The position numbers and the translations under genes were made by a program. 64,000 nt of DNA from Mucilaginibacter_A sp050955045 (GTDB lineage Bacteria > Bacteroidota > Bacteroidia > Sphingobacteriales > Sphingobacteriaceae). The number at the start of each line of letters is the position of its first letter. Positions within the stretch are counted from its first letter, which is position 1. Below, one piece after another: positions 8,578-17,368 of this stretch. Below the pieces are notes generated by a model. That model was not told the DNA's origin and made no database searches. It saw only the letters and a program-made list of their open reading frames with translations. The stretch is from positions 1 through 64,000 of the forward strand of contig JBPBQV010000003.1 of NCBI GenBank assembly GCA_050955045.1, written 5' to 3'.

Positions 8578-8631
8578 GCAGGCGCCATCAGCCAATATCG
8601 GCGGTTTGGTTCAGGAAGACACCATTTCCTG
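8578..8631 (-). ncRNA. Fluoride riboswitch (crcB motif)
   Basis: Read on the minus strand from 8631: P1 is CAGGAA/UUCCUG (8631-8626 with 8617-8612) around loop AUGGUGUC; then AACCAAACCGCC, a short loop, and GGCUGAUGGCGCCUGC. The AACCGCC...GGCUGAUGGC segments match the conserved crcB-motif core. The required pseudoknot can form: GGUGU (8623-8619) pairs with GCGCC (8585-8581). The aptamer sits between a -7 promoter element and the CLC-F gene, whose product exports the ligand. Just after the pseudoknot, GCCTGCA (8583-8577) is complementary to TGCAGGC (8542-8536), which touches the start codon. Fluoride-stabilised pseudoknotting would therefore free the start: a translational ON switch (inference). 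Confidence 0.88.
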
Positions 8632-8644
8632 TTGTTGATTGATG

Positions 8645-8652
8645 CAAATATA
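8645..8652 (-). promoter_or_regulatory. TAnnTTTG -7 element for the fluoride antiporter
   Basis: TATATTTG on the minus strand, matching the Bacteroidota -7 consensus and placing the transcript start about 7 bases before the riboswitch P1 stem. No clear -33 TTTG at standard spacing. Confidence 0.6.
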
Positions 8653-8684
8653 ATATTTACCGTACAATCATCTACCTAAATTCT

Positions 8685-10838
8685 TTAACGGATAATGGTA
8701 ATAGAGCCAGATTTTACAATACGTTCTTTCCGGTAGGTATCTGCTCCTTCCAAAACCCAATAGTATGCGCCTGCCGGCGTTTTACTTCCGTTAAAAGTAC
8801 CGTCCCAGGAATCACTCAGCTGTTTGGTTTCAAATATCTGCTGACCATAACGGTTGAAGATTTTCAGGTAATTTAACCGCAGTGCACCTATAGAAGTCAG
8901 CGTGAATAAATCATTGGTGCCGTCGCCATTGGGTGTAAAAACATTAGGTGCTATAATCGTAATTACAGGTGGCGGATTGATTAGCACAACTACCGGTAAA
9001 ATAAAACTACAGCCTGCTTTATTGGTAGCCTTGATGTAATACGTTCCGCTTTTTTGAACAGCGTTGGCTTCGTCTAAAATGGTCGATGCTGTCTGATCTT
9101 TCCAGAAAGTATAGGATAAACTATCGCTGCCGATGTAAGCAGCTGTTATATTTACCGTTGCCGGAAAAACAACAGGCGGCGGATTAGTAACCTTAAATGC
9201 CGGCAACGCAAATACTTGCACAGTTACTGGGGAAATGGTAAAACATCCGGCAGCATTGACAGCTTTGATATAGTAAGTTCTGCTGGTAGTTATTTGGTTT
9301 GGTGTTGGCAAAATGCTGGTTGCAGCGGCATCGTTCCAGTACGAAAAAGTTAAATTAGGATCGCTTCCTGTAGTAACGGAAGCTAAGGTTAAGTTAACAA
9401 CAGAACATGCTGTTGGGTTGATTACAGCAAGTTTAGGCTGTGTACCAATAATTACGTTTACAGGCACAATTGCTGAACAACCAACAGTATTTACGCCTTG
9501 AATATAATACGTTCCGGCAGAATCTACAGCTTGAGGCGCACGAAGTGGAATGGTTGCATTTTTATCTTTCCAATAAGTAAAAGTTAAAGTTGTACTGCTT
9601 CCGGCTGTAATTTTGTTTTGGGTGAGGTCAACTTTTTCGGGTATACAAACAGCAGCAGGCTGAGTAATCAGGATAGACGGCGTTTTATCTAGCATTACCT
9701 CAATAGGTTTGATATCAGAACAACCAACAGCATTAACCGCTTTGATGTAATATGTTCCGCTGGTGATGATATGTTCGGGATCGGGAACAAAATTTTCCGC
9801 ATTCATATCTGTAAAATAAGAAAAAGTTAGACCGGGACTGCTGCCTGCTGTAATGCTGTTTTCTTTGAGATTGATTCCGGATTCGCAACCTGTAATCGAA
9901 TCTTTTACTTTTAATGTCAGAATATCCGAAGAGGCGATTACAGTTGTGTACAAAGTATCTTCACAACCTAAACCCGGAAATGGAACAATCCTTAAAGCGT
10001 AATGAGTTAAATCCGGCGGTGCAGGCGAAATTGTTAAGTTATTGCTGGTACCGAGGACTTTAGAAAAATCATCATTATACCAATAATATTCCCGAAAACC
10101 AGCTGGCGCACTCATTTTTAAAAATGAATTGCCGGCACAATACGTATTGCCTGTAATCGGCGAAGCACAATTTTCATTCACATCTACATAAGCATAACCA
10201 AAATGGCCGCCGCGTGTACAATCATTGGTAGTAAATTCCAAGCGCAAAGTTTTACCGGCATAACCAAATAAATTTATGGTGATGGGTGCCCAGGGTTTAT
10301 AAAAAACGCTGTTGCTGGCTTGCTGAAAACCAGGCAAACCGGATGAGGCAACAAATTCAAAAGAACCACAACTTACATACGTGTTTGAAGCAACATCAAA
10401 AACACGTGCAGTGAATTTTGGCTGCTCATAATCCGCATGATCAGGATTTTGGAAAACTACCGCATAATTATAAATGATGCTGTAATTTGTTTGGTTTGTT
10501 GGCACCGTAAAAGTATAGCTCACTCTTTCTGTTTGCATACCTGTACCATCGTTTCCCAGTTTGAGCGAATACAAACTTCCATTTGGGCAGGTAATAGGAA
10601 ACTGCCCATAAGGATCTAGCTGGTTGCTCGCATATTTATACACAGTATGTCTGCCAGCCACAGGTGCAGAGGCGGCAAGGGTAATAATACCGCTTCTATC
10701 AATATTACCGATATAACATTGCCAGTTTTGCAAGGCTCCTGTTTCAAAACCAATATTTTCCGGACATTGAGATTGCTGGCCATAAACTTTAGTTAACCAT
10801 AAAATAAAACATCCGATAAAAACAGTATAAAATTTCAT
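8685..10838 (-). CDS. T9SS-sorted surface protein with tandem Ig-like repeats
   Basis: 717 residues. A signal peptide (1-20, then QQSQ) and a lectin/MAM-like N-terminal region (about 24-220) precede four tandem modules of about 80 residues (about 317-625). Each module carries LTF(S/T)YWKD and GTYYIKAVNxxGC, and the last 85 residues form a gliding-motility-associated C-terminal domain: NVFTPNGDGTNDLF, IFNRYGQQIFE and WDG.FNG. That C-terminal domain directs export by the type IX secretion system and cell-surface anchoring. Probable adhesin or surface polymer. It stands alone; its N-terminal codons include a copy of the dispersed motif (10817). Confidence 0.88.
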   Translation of the reverse strand: MKFYTVFIGCFILWLTKVYGQQSQCPENIGFETGALQNWQCYIGNIDRSGIITLAASAPVAGRHTVYKYASNQLDPYGQFPITCPNGSLYSLKLGNDGTGMQTERVSYTFTVPTNQTNYSIIYNYAVVFQNPDHADYEQPKFTARVFDVASNTYVSCGSFEFVASSGLPGFQQASNSVFYKPWAPITINLFGYAGKTLRLEFTTNDCTRGGHFGYAYVDVNENCASPITGNTYCAGNSFLKMSAPAGFREYYWYNDDFSKVLGTSNNLTISPAPPDLTHYALRIVPFPGLGCEDTLYTTVIASSDILTLKVKDSITGCESGINLKENSITAGSSPGLTFSYFTDMNAENFVPDPEHIITSGTYYIKAVNAVGCSDIKPIEVMLDKTPSILITQPAAVCIPEKVDLTQNKITAGSSTTLTFTYWKDKNATIPLRAPQAVDSAGTYYIQGVNTVGCSAIVPVNVIIGTQPKLAVINPTACSVVNLTLASVTTGSDPNLTFSYWNDAAATSILPTPNQITTSRTYYIKAVNAAGCFTISPVTVQVFALPAFKVTNPPPVVFPATVNITAAYIGSDSLSYTFWKDQTASTILDEANAVQKSGTYYIKATNKAGCSFILPVVVLINPPPVITIIAPNVFTPNGDGTNDLFTLTSIGALRLNYLKIFNRYGQQIFETKQLSDSWDGTFNGSKTPAGAYYWVLEGADTYRKERIVKSGSITIIR

Positions 10839-10947
10839 CTGCTAACAGGTGGATTAATCTATAATGATGGCTGGTTATGAACAGGTTAACTGGTAGGTTA
10901 AATCTAATAGTAATTAATGAAATTTAGAAAAAAATTATCGTATAAAA

Positions 10948-10976
10948 AAAAGGAGCACCAACCTGATGCTCCTTTT
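10948..10976 (-). terminator. Terminator of the RND efflux operon
   Basis: Perfect 10-bp stem, AAAAGGAGCA (10948-10957) with TGCTCCTTTT (10967-10976), and a U-run downstream on the minus strand (10944-10950). Confidence 0.85.
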
Positions 10977-10997
10977 ATGTCTATAAATTATGGATGT

Positions 10998-13900
10998 TTA
11001 GTGTAGTTCGCCTTCATCTGGTTTAAAATTTGCTTTCATTTCTTCCAGCTTCTTTTTTCCATAAGCAAATTTGGTAATGGTTACATATAAAACCGGTACT
11101 AAAAAAATACCCAGCAAAGTAGCGGCTACCATCCCGCCCAAAACAGTAAAACCAATTGTTTTACGAGATTCTGCACCTGCACCGGAAGCAAATAATAGCG
11201 GCAAAACACCCAGAATAAATGCCAGCGAAGTCATGATAATTGGCCGTAAACGAAGCTTTACAGCTTCCAGCGTAGAATCAACTACATCCATGCCTTTATC
11301 TACCCGTTCTTTGGCAAACTCTACAATTAGAATTGCATTTTTTGCGGCCAGTCCGATTAACGTGATCAAACCAATTTGGGCATACACATTGTTATCAATT
11401 GCCGGAATAAAAGTCAGCAGTAAAATAGCACCAAATGCACCAACCGGCACAGATAATAATACCGAAAATGGTACTGACCAGCTTTCGTACAATGCTGCTA
11501 AAAACAAAAACACGAACATGATGGATAATGCAAAAATATAGATGGTTTTAGAACCTGAAAGTAACTCTTCACGGCTCAAACCTGAAAACTCATAGCCGTA
11601 ACCTTGTGGTAAAGTTTTATCTGCTACTTCTTTTAAGGCATTCAAGGCATCACCACTACTGTAACCCGGTGCCGAGTTACCATCCACTTCGGTAGATCGA
11701 AACAAGTTAAAGTGAGAAATTAAAGGCGCACTTTCTATTATTTTGTAGGAAGTAATAGCACTTAAAGGCACCATACCGCCTGCCTGGTTTCGTACAAAAT
11801 ATTGGCCTAAATCTTTGATATCTCCGCGGTAAGCAGTATCAGCTTGCGCAACAACCCTGAAATTCCGGCCGTAAATGGTAAAATCATTTACATACGTGCT
11901 TCCTAAGTAAGTTTGTAAGGATGAAAAAACGTCTGATATCCTTACACCTAATTTTTTTGCTTTCTCGCGATCAACTTCTAATTGATATCCAGGTGTACGG
12001 GCAGTAAAAAAGGAAAAAGCTTTTGAAATTTCGGGCCGTTGGTTTGCTTCTGCAATAAAATTTTGAAGTACTTTTTCAAATCCTTTAATATCCGTGCTCG
12101 GCTCTTTTTGTTCGAGGATAAAAGCAAAACCAGCTGTACTACCCAAACCTGGAATTGCAGGCGGCGGAATTACTACTACGTTTGCTTCTTTTAGCACCGA
12201 TAATTTTTGCTGCAGCGTAGCCACAATTGCTTTTAACTGCTGGGATTTATCTTTACGCTCATCCCAAGGTTTTAGTGAACAAAAAATAGTACCGCTGTTA
12301 GATTTGTTGGCAAAAGTAACTACGTTTAATCCACCTAAAGCAGCATAATGGCCCACGCCGGGCACACTATCTAAAATAGACATCATGCGTTTTAACACTG
12401 ATACTGTTCTGGTGGTAGAAGATGCTTCGGGTAAATCAAAAGTGATGTAAACCCGACCTTCATCTTCTGTTGGAATAAAACCGGAAGGCTTACTCTTGAA
12501 AAGTAGAAAAGTGCCGACAACCAGACAAACCAAAAGAATAAGAACTAATTTAAAATGCTTAATGCTGACATCTACACCGTTGCGGTATTTGTTGGTAATA
12601 CGTTCAAACTTAGTATTAAACCAGTTGAAAAACCGATCTAACCAGGATTTAGATTTTTTTGCTTCTTTATCCGTTGGTTTTAAAATTAAAGTACATAATG
12701 CTGGCGTTAAAGACAAAGCCACAAAAGCTGAAATTAATACCGAAATAGCAATAGTAATGGCAAACTGTTGATATAAACGGCCTACAATTCCGGGAATAAA
12801 ACCAACCGGAACAAACACTGCTGCCAGAATTAAAGCAATGGCGATAACTGGAGCCGAAATATCCCGCATGGCATGTAATGTTGCATCGGCCGGCGACATG
12901 CCTTTTTCATCCATGTAATGCTGAACGGACTCTACCACTACAATTGCATCATCTACCACAATACCGATAGCTAGAACAAAACCAAAAAGTGTTAATGTAT
13001 TGATGGTAAACCCAAGCGGAATAAAAAATATGAAAGTACCGATAATTGAAACTGGAATAGCCAGTACTGGAATTAAAGTAGCACGCCAGCTTTGCAAGAA
13101 CAGGTAAACCACAATTATTACCAAGATTAATGCAATTACCAAAGTTTCAACTACTTCTTTTACAGATACCTGTACAACAGTTACCGATTCAAATGGCACT
13201 ACATAATCCACATCAGCCGGAAACTGTTTTTTTAACTCTGCCATTTGTGCGTAAACACCTTCTGCAGTTGATAAAGCGTTACTGCCCGGTGCCTGATAAA
13301 CTAACAGATAAGATGCACGTTTCCCATCTACAAAAGAGTTACCGGTATAATTAAATTTACCTAGTTCTAAACGGGCAACATCTTTTAAATAAACTACTGT
13401 ACCATTGGCAGGATTTGTTTTTACAATTACATTTCCAAATTCTTCCGGCTTCACCAAACGACCTTTCACAAAAACGGTATATTCAAAAGTTTGTGCATTG
13501 CGCTGTGGCGGTGCGCCAATTGTACCGGCTGCAACCTGCAAGTTTTGTTCCTGCAATGCACCTGTAACATCAGCAGCAGTAATACCAAGTTGTGCAAGCT
13601 TATCCGGTTTCAGCCAAACACGCATACTGAAATCATCAGCACGGGTAAAAATATCACCCACTCCTTTTGTTCTGCCTAAAGCATCTTTTATAAAAACATT
13701 GGTATAATTATCCAGAAAAGTAACGCTGTGTGTTCCTTTTGGCGAGTATAAAGCCACCAGCATCAAAATACTGGGGTTTCTTTTTCGTACAGTTAAACCC
13801 AAACGCTGTACCTCCTGCGGCAAAGTAGGCTGTGCAATACTTACACGGTTTTGTACATCTAAGGTGGCAATGTTAATATCTGTGCCTACTTCAAAATTAG

Positions 13901-14177
13901 CCGTCATACTCATTTGGCCGTTGCTGGTACTGTTACTGGTGAGGTAAGTCATGCCCGGCGTTCCGTTTACCTGTACTTCTACAGGTGTAGCCACGGTTTG
14001 CTCTACCGTTTGCGCATCAGCACCGGTATAAGTACCCGTAATTTGTACAGTTGGTGGCGTAATTTCCGGATATTGACCAATAGATAAAGTGCTCATTGCC
14101 AGCAATCCCACTATTGTTATCACTAAAGAAATAACAATAGCCATGACCGGCCTTTTTATAAAAGTTTCTGCAATCAT
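10998..14177 (-). CDS. RND efflux pump inner-membrane transporter (HAE1/AcrB type)
   Basis: 1059 residues, full AcrB length, with twelve membrane helices and two large periplasmic loops. The start MIAETFIKRPVMA is typical. The proton-relay aspartates in TM4 are present in GIVVDDAIVVVE near residue 405, and the TM10 lysine region appears as GLAAKNAILIVEFAKE. It pumps hydrophobic drugs from periplasm and membrane in exchange for protons. Third gene of a tolC-acrA-acrB-ordered operon on the minus strand, 26 bases after the adaptor gene, followed by a terminator. No local regulator gene is seen. Confidence 0.95.
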   Translation of the reverse strand: MIAETFIKRPVMAIVISLVITIVGLLAMSTLSIGQYPEITPPTVQITGTYTGADAQTVEQTVATPVEVQVNGTPGMTYLTSNSTSNGQMSMTANFEVGTDINIATLDVQNRVSIAQPTLPQEVQRLGLTVRKRNPSILMLVALYSPKGTHSVTFLDNYTNVFIKDALGRTKGVGDIFTRADDFSMRVWLKPDKLAQLGITAADVTGALQEQNLQVAAGTIGAPPQRNAQTFEYTVFVKGRLVKPEEFGNVIVKTNPANGTVVYLKDVARLELGKFNYTGNSFVDGKRASYLLVYQAPGSNALSTAEGVYAQMAELKKQFPADVDYVVPFESVTVVQVSVKEVVETLVIALILVIIVVYLFLQSWRATLIPVLAIPVSIIGTFIFFIPLGFTINTLTLFGFVLAIGIVVDDAIVVVESVQHYMDEKGMSPADATLHAMRDISAPVIAIALILAAVFVPVGFIPGIVGRLYQQFAITIAISVLISAFVALSLTPALCTLILKPTDKEAKKSKSWLDRFFNWFNTKFERITNKYRNGVDVSIKHFKLVLILLVCLVVGTFLLFKSKPSGFIPTEDEGRVYITFDLPEASSTTRTVSVLKRMMSILDSVPGVGHYAALGGLNVVTFANKSNSGTIFCSLKPWDERKDKSQQLKAIVATLQQKLSVLKEANVVVIPPPAIPGLGSTAGFAFILEQKEPSTDIKGFEKVLQNFIAEANQRPEISKAFSFFTARTPGYQLEVDREKAKKLGVRISDVFSSLQTYLGSTYVNDFTIYGRNFRVVAQADTAYRGDIKDLGQYFVRNQAGGMVPLSAITSYKIIESAPLISHFNLFRSTEVDGNSAPGYSSGDALNALKEVADKTLPQGYGYEFSGLSREELLSGSKTIYIFALSIMFVFLFLAALYESWSVPFSVLLSVPVGAFGAILLLTFIPAIDNNVYAQIGLITLIGLAAKNAILIVEFAKERVDKGMDVVDSTLEAVKLRLRPIIMTSLAFILGVLPLLFASGAGAESRKTIGFTVLGGMVAATLLGIFLVPVLYVTITKFAYGKKKLEEMKANFKPDEGELH

Positions 14178-14203
14178 AATTGCTGTATAATGTTTTTAGA
14201 TTT

Positions 14204-15340
14204 TTATTTAGCAGCCTGTTTACCGTCTGCAGCTGGAGGTGCAGGCTGGCCCAAGGTAATTTTTCCGCCATCGCGTAAACGGTTTAAACCTTCAGTGATA
14301 ATTTTATCGCCGGCTTGTACTCCGTTTAGCACTACTATTTTGTCGCTTATTTTCGGGCCGACTTTTACTTTCAGCTGTTTAGCAATTGTATCACCTTTAG
14401 TAACGTAAACGAAGTACTCTCCCATTTGCTCTACAATAGCTTTATAAGGTACTACTACCTGATTGCCTGATTCCTGGTTTAACACTTTTAATACACAGGT
14501 CATCCCATCAATCAGTTCTTTTTTGGGATTAGGGAAACGGATGCGCACTTTTATCGTTCCGGTTTCATTATCCACACCACGATCAATTACCACAATCTTT
14601 CCGGGATACGAATAAGTATCTCCGGTAGATAACTGTACTTTAAAAGTAGAATCCGATTTGATCTCTTTATCCTGCAACTTAGTAAAACGCGGAATTTTGC
14701 TTTCATCAACCACGAAATCTACAGCAATTGGGTTTTCACTGGAAATGGTATTCAGCAAAGTAGAACCTGATGCAGCTTGTGCACCCAGCCTAACCTGAGA
14801 AATACCAATTCTGCCAGTAAAAGGAGCACGAATAACAGCATAACTTAAATTGGTACGCGCCGCAGATAATCCTGCAGCTGCTGCTGCAACCTGACTTCTA
14901 CTGGTTTCTAAAGTTGCAACCGCATTATCTACCAGCTGGCGCGCTACTGCATCCTGTTTTTCTAGCTGTATATAACGGTCAGCATCTTTTTGTGCCCTGT
15001 TTAGATTTGCTTTTGAACTTAATAAATTAGCTTGCGCCTGTTGTACAGCGGCTTCAAAAGCACGACGATCAATTTCGTATAAAACCTTTCCTTTCGGTAC
15101 GATTTCGCCTTCTTTAAAATTGATACCAGTAATAAAACCGCCAACTTGCGAACGCAATTCTACACTATTTAAAGCGACTACCGTTCCGGCAAACTGATCA
15201 TAATAAACAGCATCTGTTTTTACAGCAGCTTCTACCGTTACAGGCGTTGGTTGTTGGGTGGTGTCTTTTTTTTGCGACTTGGAACATGCTGCCAGTGCCG
15301 ATGAAAAAGCAAGGGCAAGTACGATATATTTTTTTTTCAT
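14204..15340 (-). CDS. RND efflux periplasmic adaptor (AcrA/MexA type) lipoprotein
   Basis: 378 residues. A signal peptide ends in a lipobox (ALAAC), giving a lipid-anchored periplasmic protein. Next come a beta-barrel/lipoyl half motif (VGGFITGINFKEGEIVPKGK), a long alpha-hairpin coiled coil (about 95-165), the second lipoyl half (RAPFTGRIG) and a membrane-proximal domain. It joins the RND pump to the outer-membrane channel. It lies 7 bases after the channel gene and 26 before the pump gene, all on the minus strand. Confidence 0.94.
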   Translation of the reverse strand: MKKKYIVLALAFSSALAACSKSQKKDTTQQPTPVTVEAAVKTDAVYYDQFAGTVVALNSVELRSQVGGFITGINFKEGEIVPKGKVLYEIDRRAFEAAVQQAQANLLSSKANLNRAQKDADRYIQLEKQDAVARQLVDNAVATLETSRSQVAAAAAGLSAARTNLSYAVIRAPFTGRIGISQVRLGAQAASGSTLLNTISSENPIAVDFVVDESKIPRFTKLQDKEIKSDSTFKVQLSTGDTYSYPGKIVVIDRGVDNETGTIKVRIRFPNPKKELIDGMTCVLKVLNQESGNQVVVPYKAIVEQMGEYFVYVTKGDTIAKQLKVKVGPKISDKIVVLNGVQAGDKIITEGLNRLRDGGKITLGQPAPPAADGKQAAK

Positions 15341-15347
15341 ATCAAGC

Positions 15348-16700
15348 TTATGGATTATTAACCTGAAGGTTACCTAATGCTCTTTGCAAATCTATTTTGC
15401 TGGAGAGCACCGTAAAAAGTGAATTGTTATAATTGAGTTCGGCGGTACGCAAATCTGATTGCGCCACAATTACATCTAAATAATTTTTGATGCCTTCCCG
15501 ATATTGCAGAAAAACAACATTGTAAACATCGCGTGCCAAATCAACATTCTGCTTTAAAGTTTGCATATCATAAAAACTGCTTTTGTAATTACTTAATGCC
15601 TGCTCATATTCTGTATTGATTTGTGTATGCGCATTTACCAGATCTAAACTTGCACGATCTACTTGTAATCTAGCTTTACGTAAATTTTGCAAACGCCTTG
15701 TACCCTGAAAAATCGGAATGTTAAAATTTATTCCCGCCAATGAATTTGGAAAAGACTGACTGTATAAATTAGAAAACTGGTTGTTTAAAAAATTCAGGTT
15801 ATAATTACCAAAAGCAGATACCGAAGGCAAAAATCCCCATTTATAATAACTTACATTTAAGCCTTGTATATTTCTTTGCGTTTCCAGTTGCTGATATTCC
15901 AACCGGTTTCTAACATCCAGCATTTGCGTAGTATCCATCCTGGTTTCCTGATCTAATCGCACGCTATCATAAACCGGCAAAATTGTTCGGCTGTTAGTAA
16001 TGCCCATCAGTTGTCTTAAAACCGCTATTTTAGCTTTTACCGCTTCCTGCGTTTGTTTGTAGCTGGATAAGGAATTATTTAAAGCGATAGTTGCCTGCTT
16101 ATAATCAATTTTATCAACTACACCTGCCTGATATTGCTGATAAGTATCTTTTAAAGCCCGGCGCAAACGCAAAATGTCAGCATTAATAATTTCCAGCTGT
16201 TTTTGAGAAAGCAAAACATCGTAAAAAGCTTTACTCACATCTGCTACGGTGTTAATTTGGGTAACTTGTGTGCTTTGCTGATAGAACCTTCTAGAGTATT
16301 TAGCACCGCGCGAAGCCAGCAAAACATCATTGTTATAAAGCACTTGTGTTGCCCCAGCTGTTAATAAAGAAGTGTTTTTTAAACCAACCTGTGTAACAGT
16401 TGTACCGCCATTTCCGTTTGGAAATGCACTGGTTGGCAATTGAAAGTAATGTTGCAGGTTGCCTGTTCCGTTTAATTGCGGTAACCAGGCAGCCAAAGCA
16501 ATATCAATATTGCGTTCGTTAATTTCCTGATCCAGCTGCACTTGCCTCACCAACGGCTGATTTTTTAAAGCATAACGGATACATTCCTGTAAAGAAACCA
16601 CTGGTGCCAGCGAATCTGAAGGTGCTTGTGCTTTGAGTAAATCTGGACAACAGAACAGCAGAAATATAATAATGTAGAATGGGAAGAAACGAAAACGCAT
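15348..16700 (-). CDS. TolC-family outer-membrane efflux channel
   Basis: 450 residues from ATG 16700, chosen because it begins a normal signal peptide (MRFRFFPFYIIIFLLFCC...LLKAQ); an in-frame ATG at 16736 would add 12 residues before it. The mature part shows two structural repeats of long amphipathic helices with the OEP-family motifs around NIPIFQGTRRLQNLRKARLQVDR and a C-terminal GNLQV. It forms the exit duct of the pump encoded by the two following genes; first gene of the operon. Confidence 0.92.
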   Translation of the reverse strand: MRFRFFPFYIIIFLLFCCPDLLKAQAPSDSLAPVVSLQECIRYALKNQPLVRQVQLDQEINERNIDIALAAWLPQLNGTGNLQHYFQLPTSAFPNGNGGTTVTQVGLKNTSLLTAGATQVLYNNDVLLASRGAKYSRRFYQQSTQVTQINTVADVSKAFYDVLLSQKQLEIINADILRLRRALKDTYQQYQAGVVDKIDYKQATIALNNSLSSYKQTQEAVKAKIAVLRQLMGITNSRTILPVYDSVRLDQETRMDTTQMLDVRNRLEYQQLETQRNIQGLNVSYYKWGFLPSVSAFGNYNLNFLNNQFSNLYSQSFPNSLAGINFNIPIFQGTRRLQNLRKARLQVDRASLDLVNAHTQINTEYEQALSNYKSSFYDMQTLKQNVDLARDVYNVVFLQYREGIKNYLDVIVAQSDLRTAELNYNNSLFTVLSSKIDLQRALGNLQVNNP

Positions 16701-16998
16701 AACGATTTTGGTGTTGCTTATTAAAGCACAAAACAATAAATATGTTTTCTAAAAGCTAATCATTTGATTAACACATTCTGGTTTTGGTTTAGAAATCAGC
16801 ATTATTTGGCAGTATGTAATTCAAATTTTACATAAAAAACGTTCTTGGTTAATTATATTTTGAATTGTAGATACTGTTTTTACAAGCGTTTTTCGTGATT
16901 TCCATTATCACATCAGATTTCATTATAAACATTGGTTAACCTTTTTATGCTTTTGCTGGCAGGAAATACTGTATTTACCAACTATATTTTGCGAAACC
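16701..16998. other. Intergenic region upstream of the efflux operon
   Basis: About 300 AT-rich bases that should contain the operon's promoter. No exact TAnnTTTG on the minus strand and no gene were found. One dispersed-motif copy (16871-16882) is present. Confidence 0.5.
16871..16882 (-). repeat. Dispersed TAAAANNAGYAT motif (AC type)
   Basis: ATACTGTTTTTA on the + strand in the gap between the efflux operon and the SMR gene. Confidence 0.65.
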
Positions 16999-17325
16999 TC
17001 ATTCCGCTGTTTTAGAATATAATGTCATCACCAAAACACCTGCAAGAATCAAAAGCATTCCTGCAATAGCTGGCGCATCCAGCTGTTGTTTAAAAAAAAG
17101 CCATCCGCCTAAAGCAACCAGCACAATACTGCTGCCTGCCCAAATAGCATTTGCTATACCAACCGGCAAATATTTTAAAGTGATGCTTAAAAAATAAAAC
17201 GTACTGGCATAGCCGATAACAACAATTACAGAAGGCCAGAATTTAGTAAACTGATTGGATGCTTTGAGCGCATTGGTAGCAATTACTTCTGAAATTATGG
17301 CAACCGCCAGATAAACATATTTCAT
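16999..17325 (-). CDS. SMR family small multidrug transporter (EmrE/QacE type)
   Basis: 108 residues with four membrane helices. The essential substrate/proton-binding glutamate is present in helix 1 (Glu13, ISEVIATNALK), as are the helix-3 signature PVGIANAIWAG and the helix-4 dimer interface region. The family exports lipophilic cations or guanidinium-type compounds by proton antiport as an antiparallel dimer; single-copy members are often either QacE-like or guanidinium exporters, and this cannot be separated here. It lies near the RND operon but is separated by about 300 bases. Confidence 0.92.
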   Translation of the reverse strand: MKYVYLAVAIISEVIATNALKASNQFTKFWPSVIVVIGYASTFYFLSITLKYLPVGIANAIWAGSSIVLVALGGWLFFKQQLDAPAIAGMLLILAGVLVMTLYSKTAE

Positions 17326-17352
17326 TTTTTTACCATGATGTTGAAGAAGCAG

Positions 17353-17364
17353 ATGCTGTTTTTA
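17353..17364 (-). repeat. Dispersed TAAAANNAGYAT motif (AC type)
   Basis: ATGCTGTTTTTA on the + strand between the SMR gene and the FAD oxidase gene; it reads as TAAAAACAGCAT upstream of the SMR start. Confidence 0.65.
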
Positions 17365-17368
17365 CCGA

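Noticed and set aside
11071..11541. Long open frame opposite the RND transporter gene
   Set aside because: It is on the strand opposite a well-conserved pump gene, has Lys/Asn-rich shadow composition and no family match.
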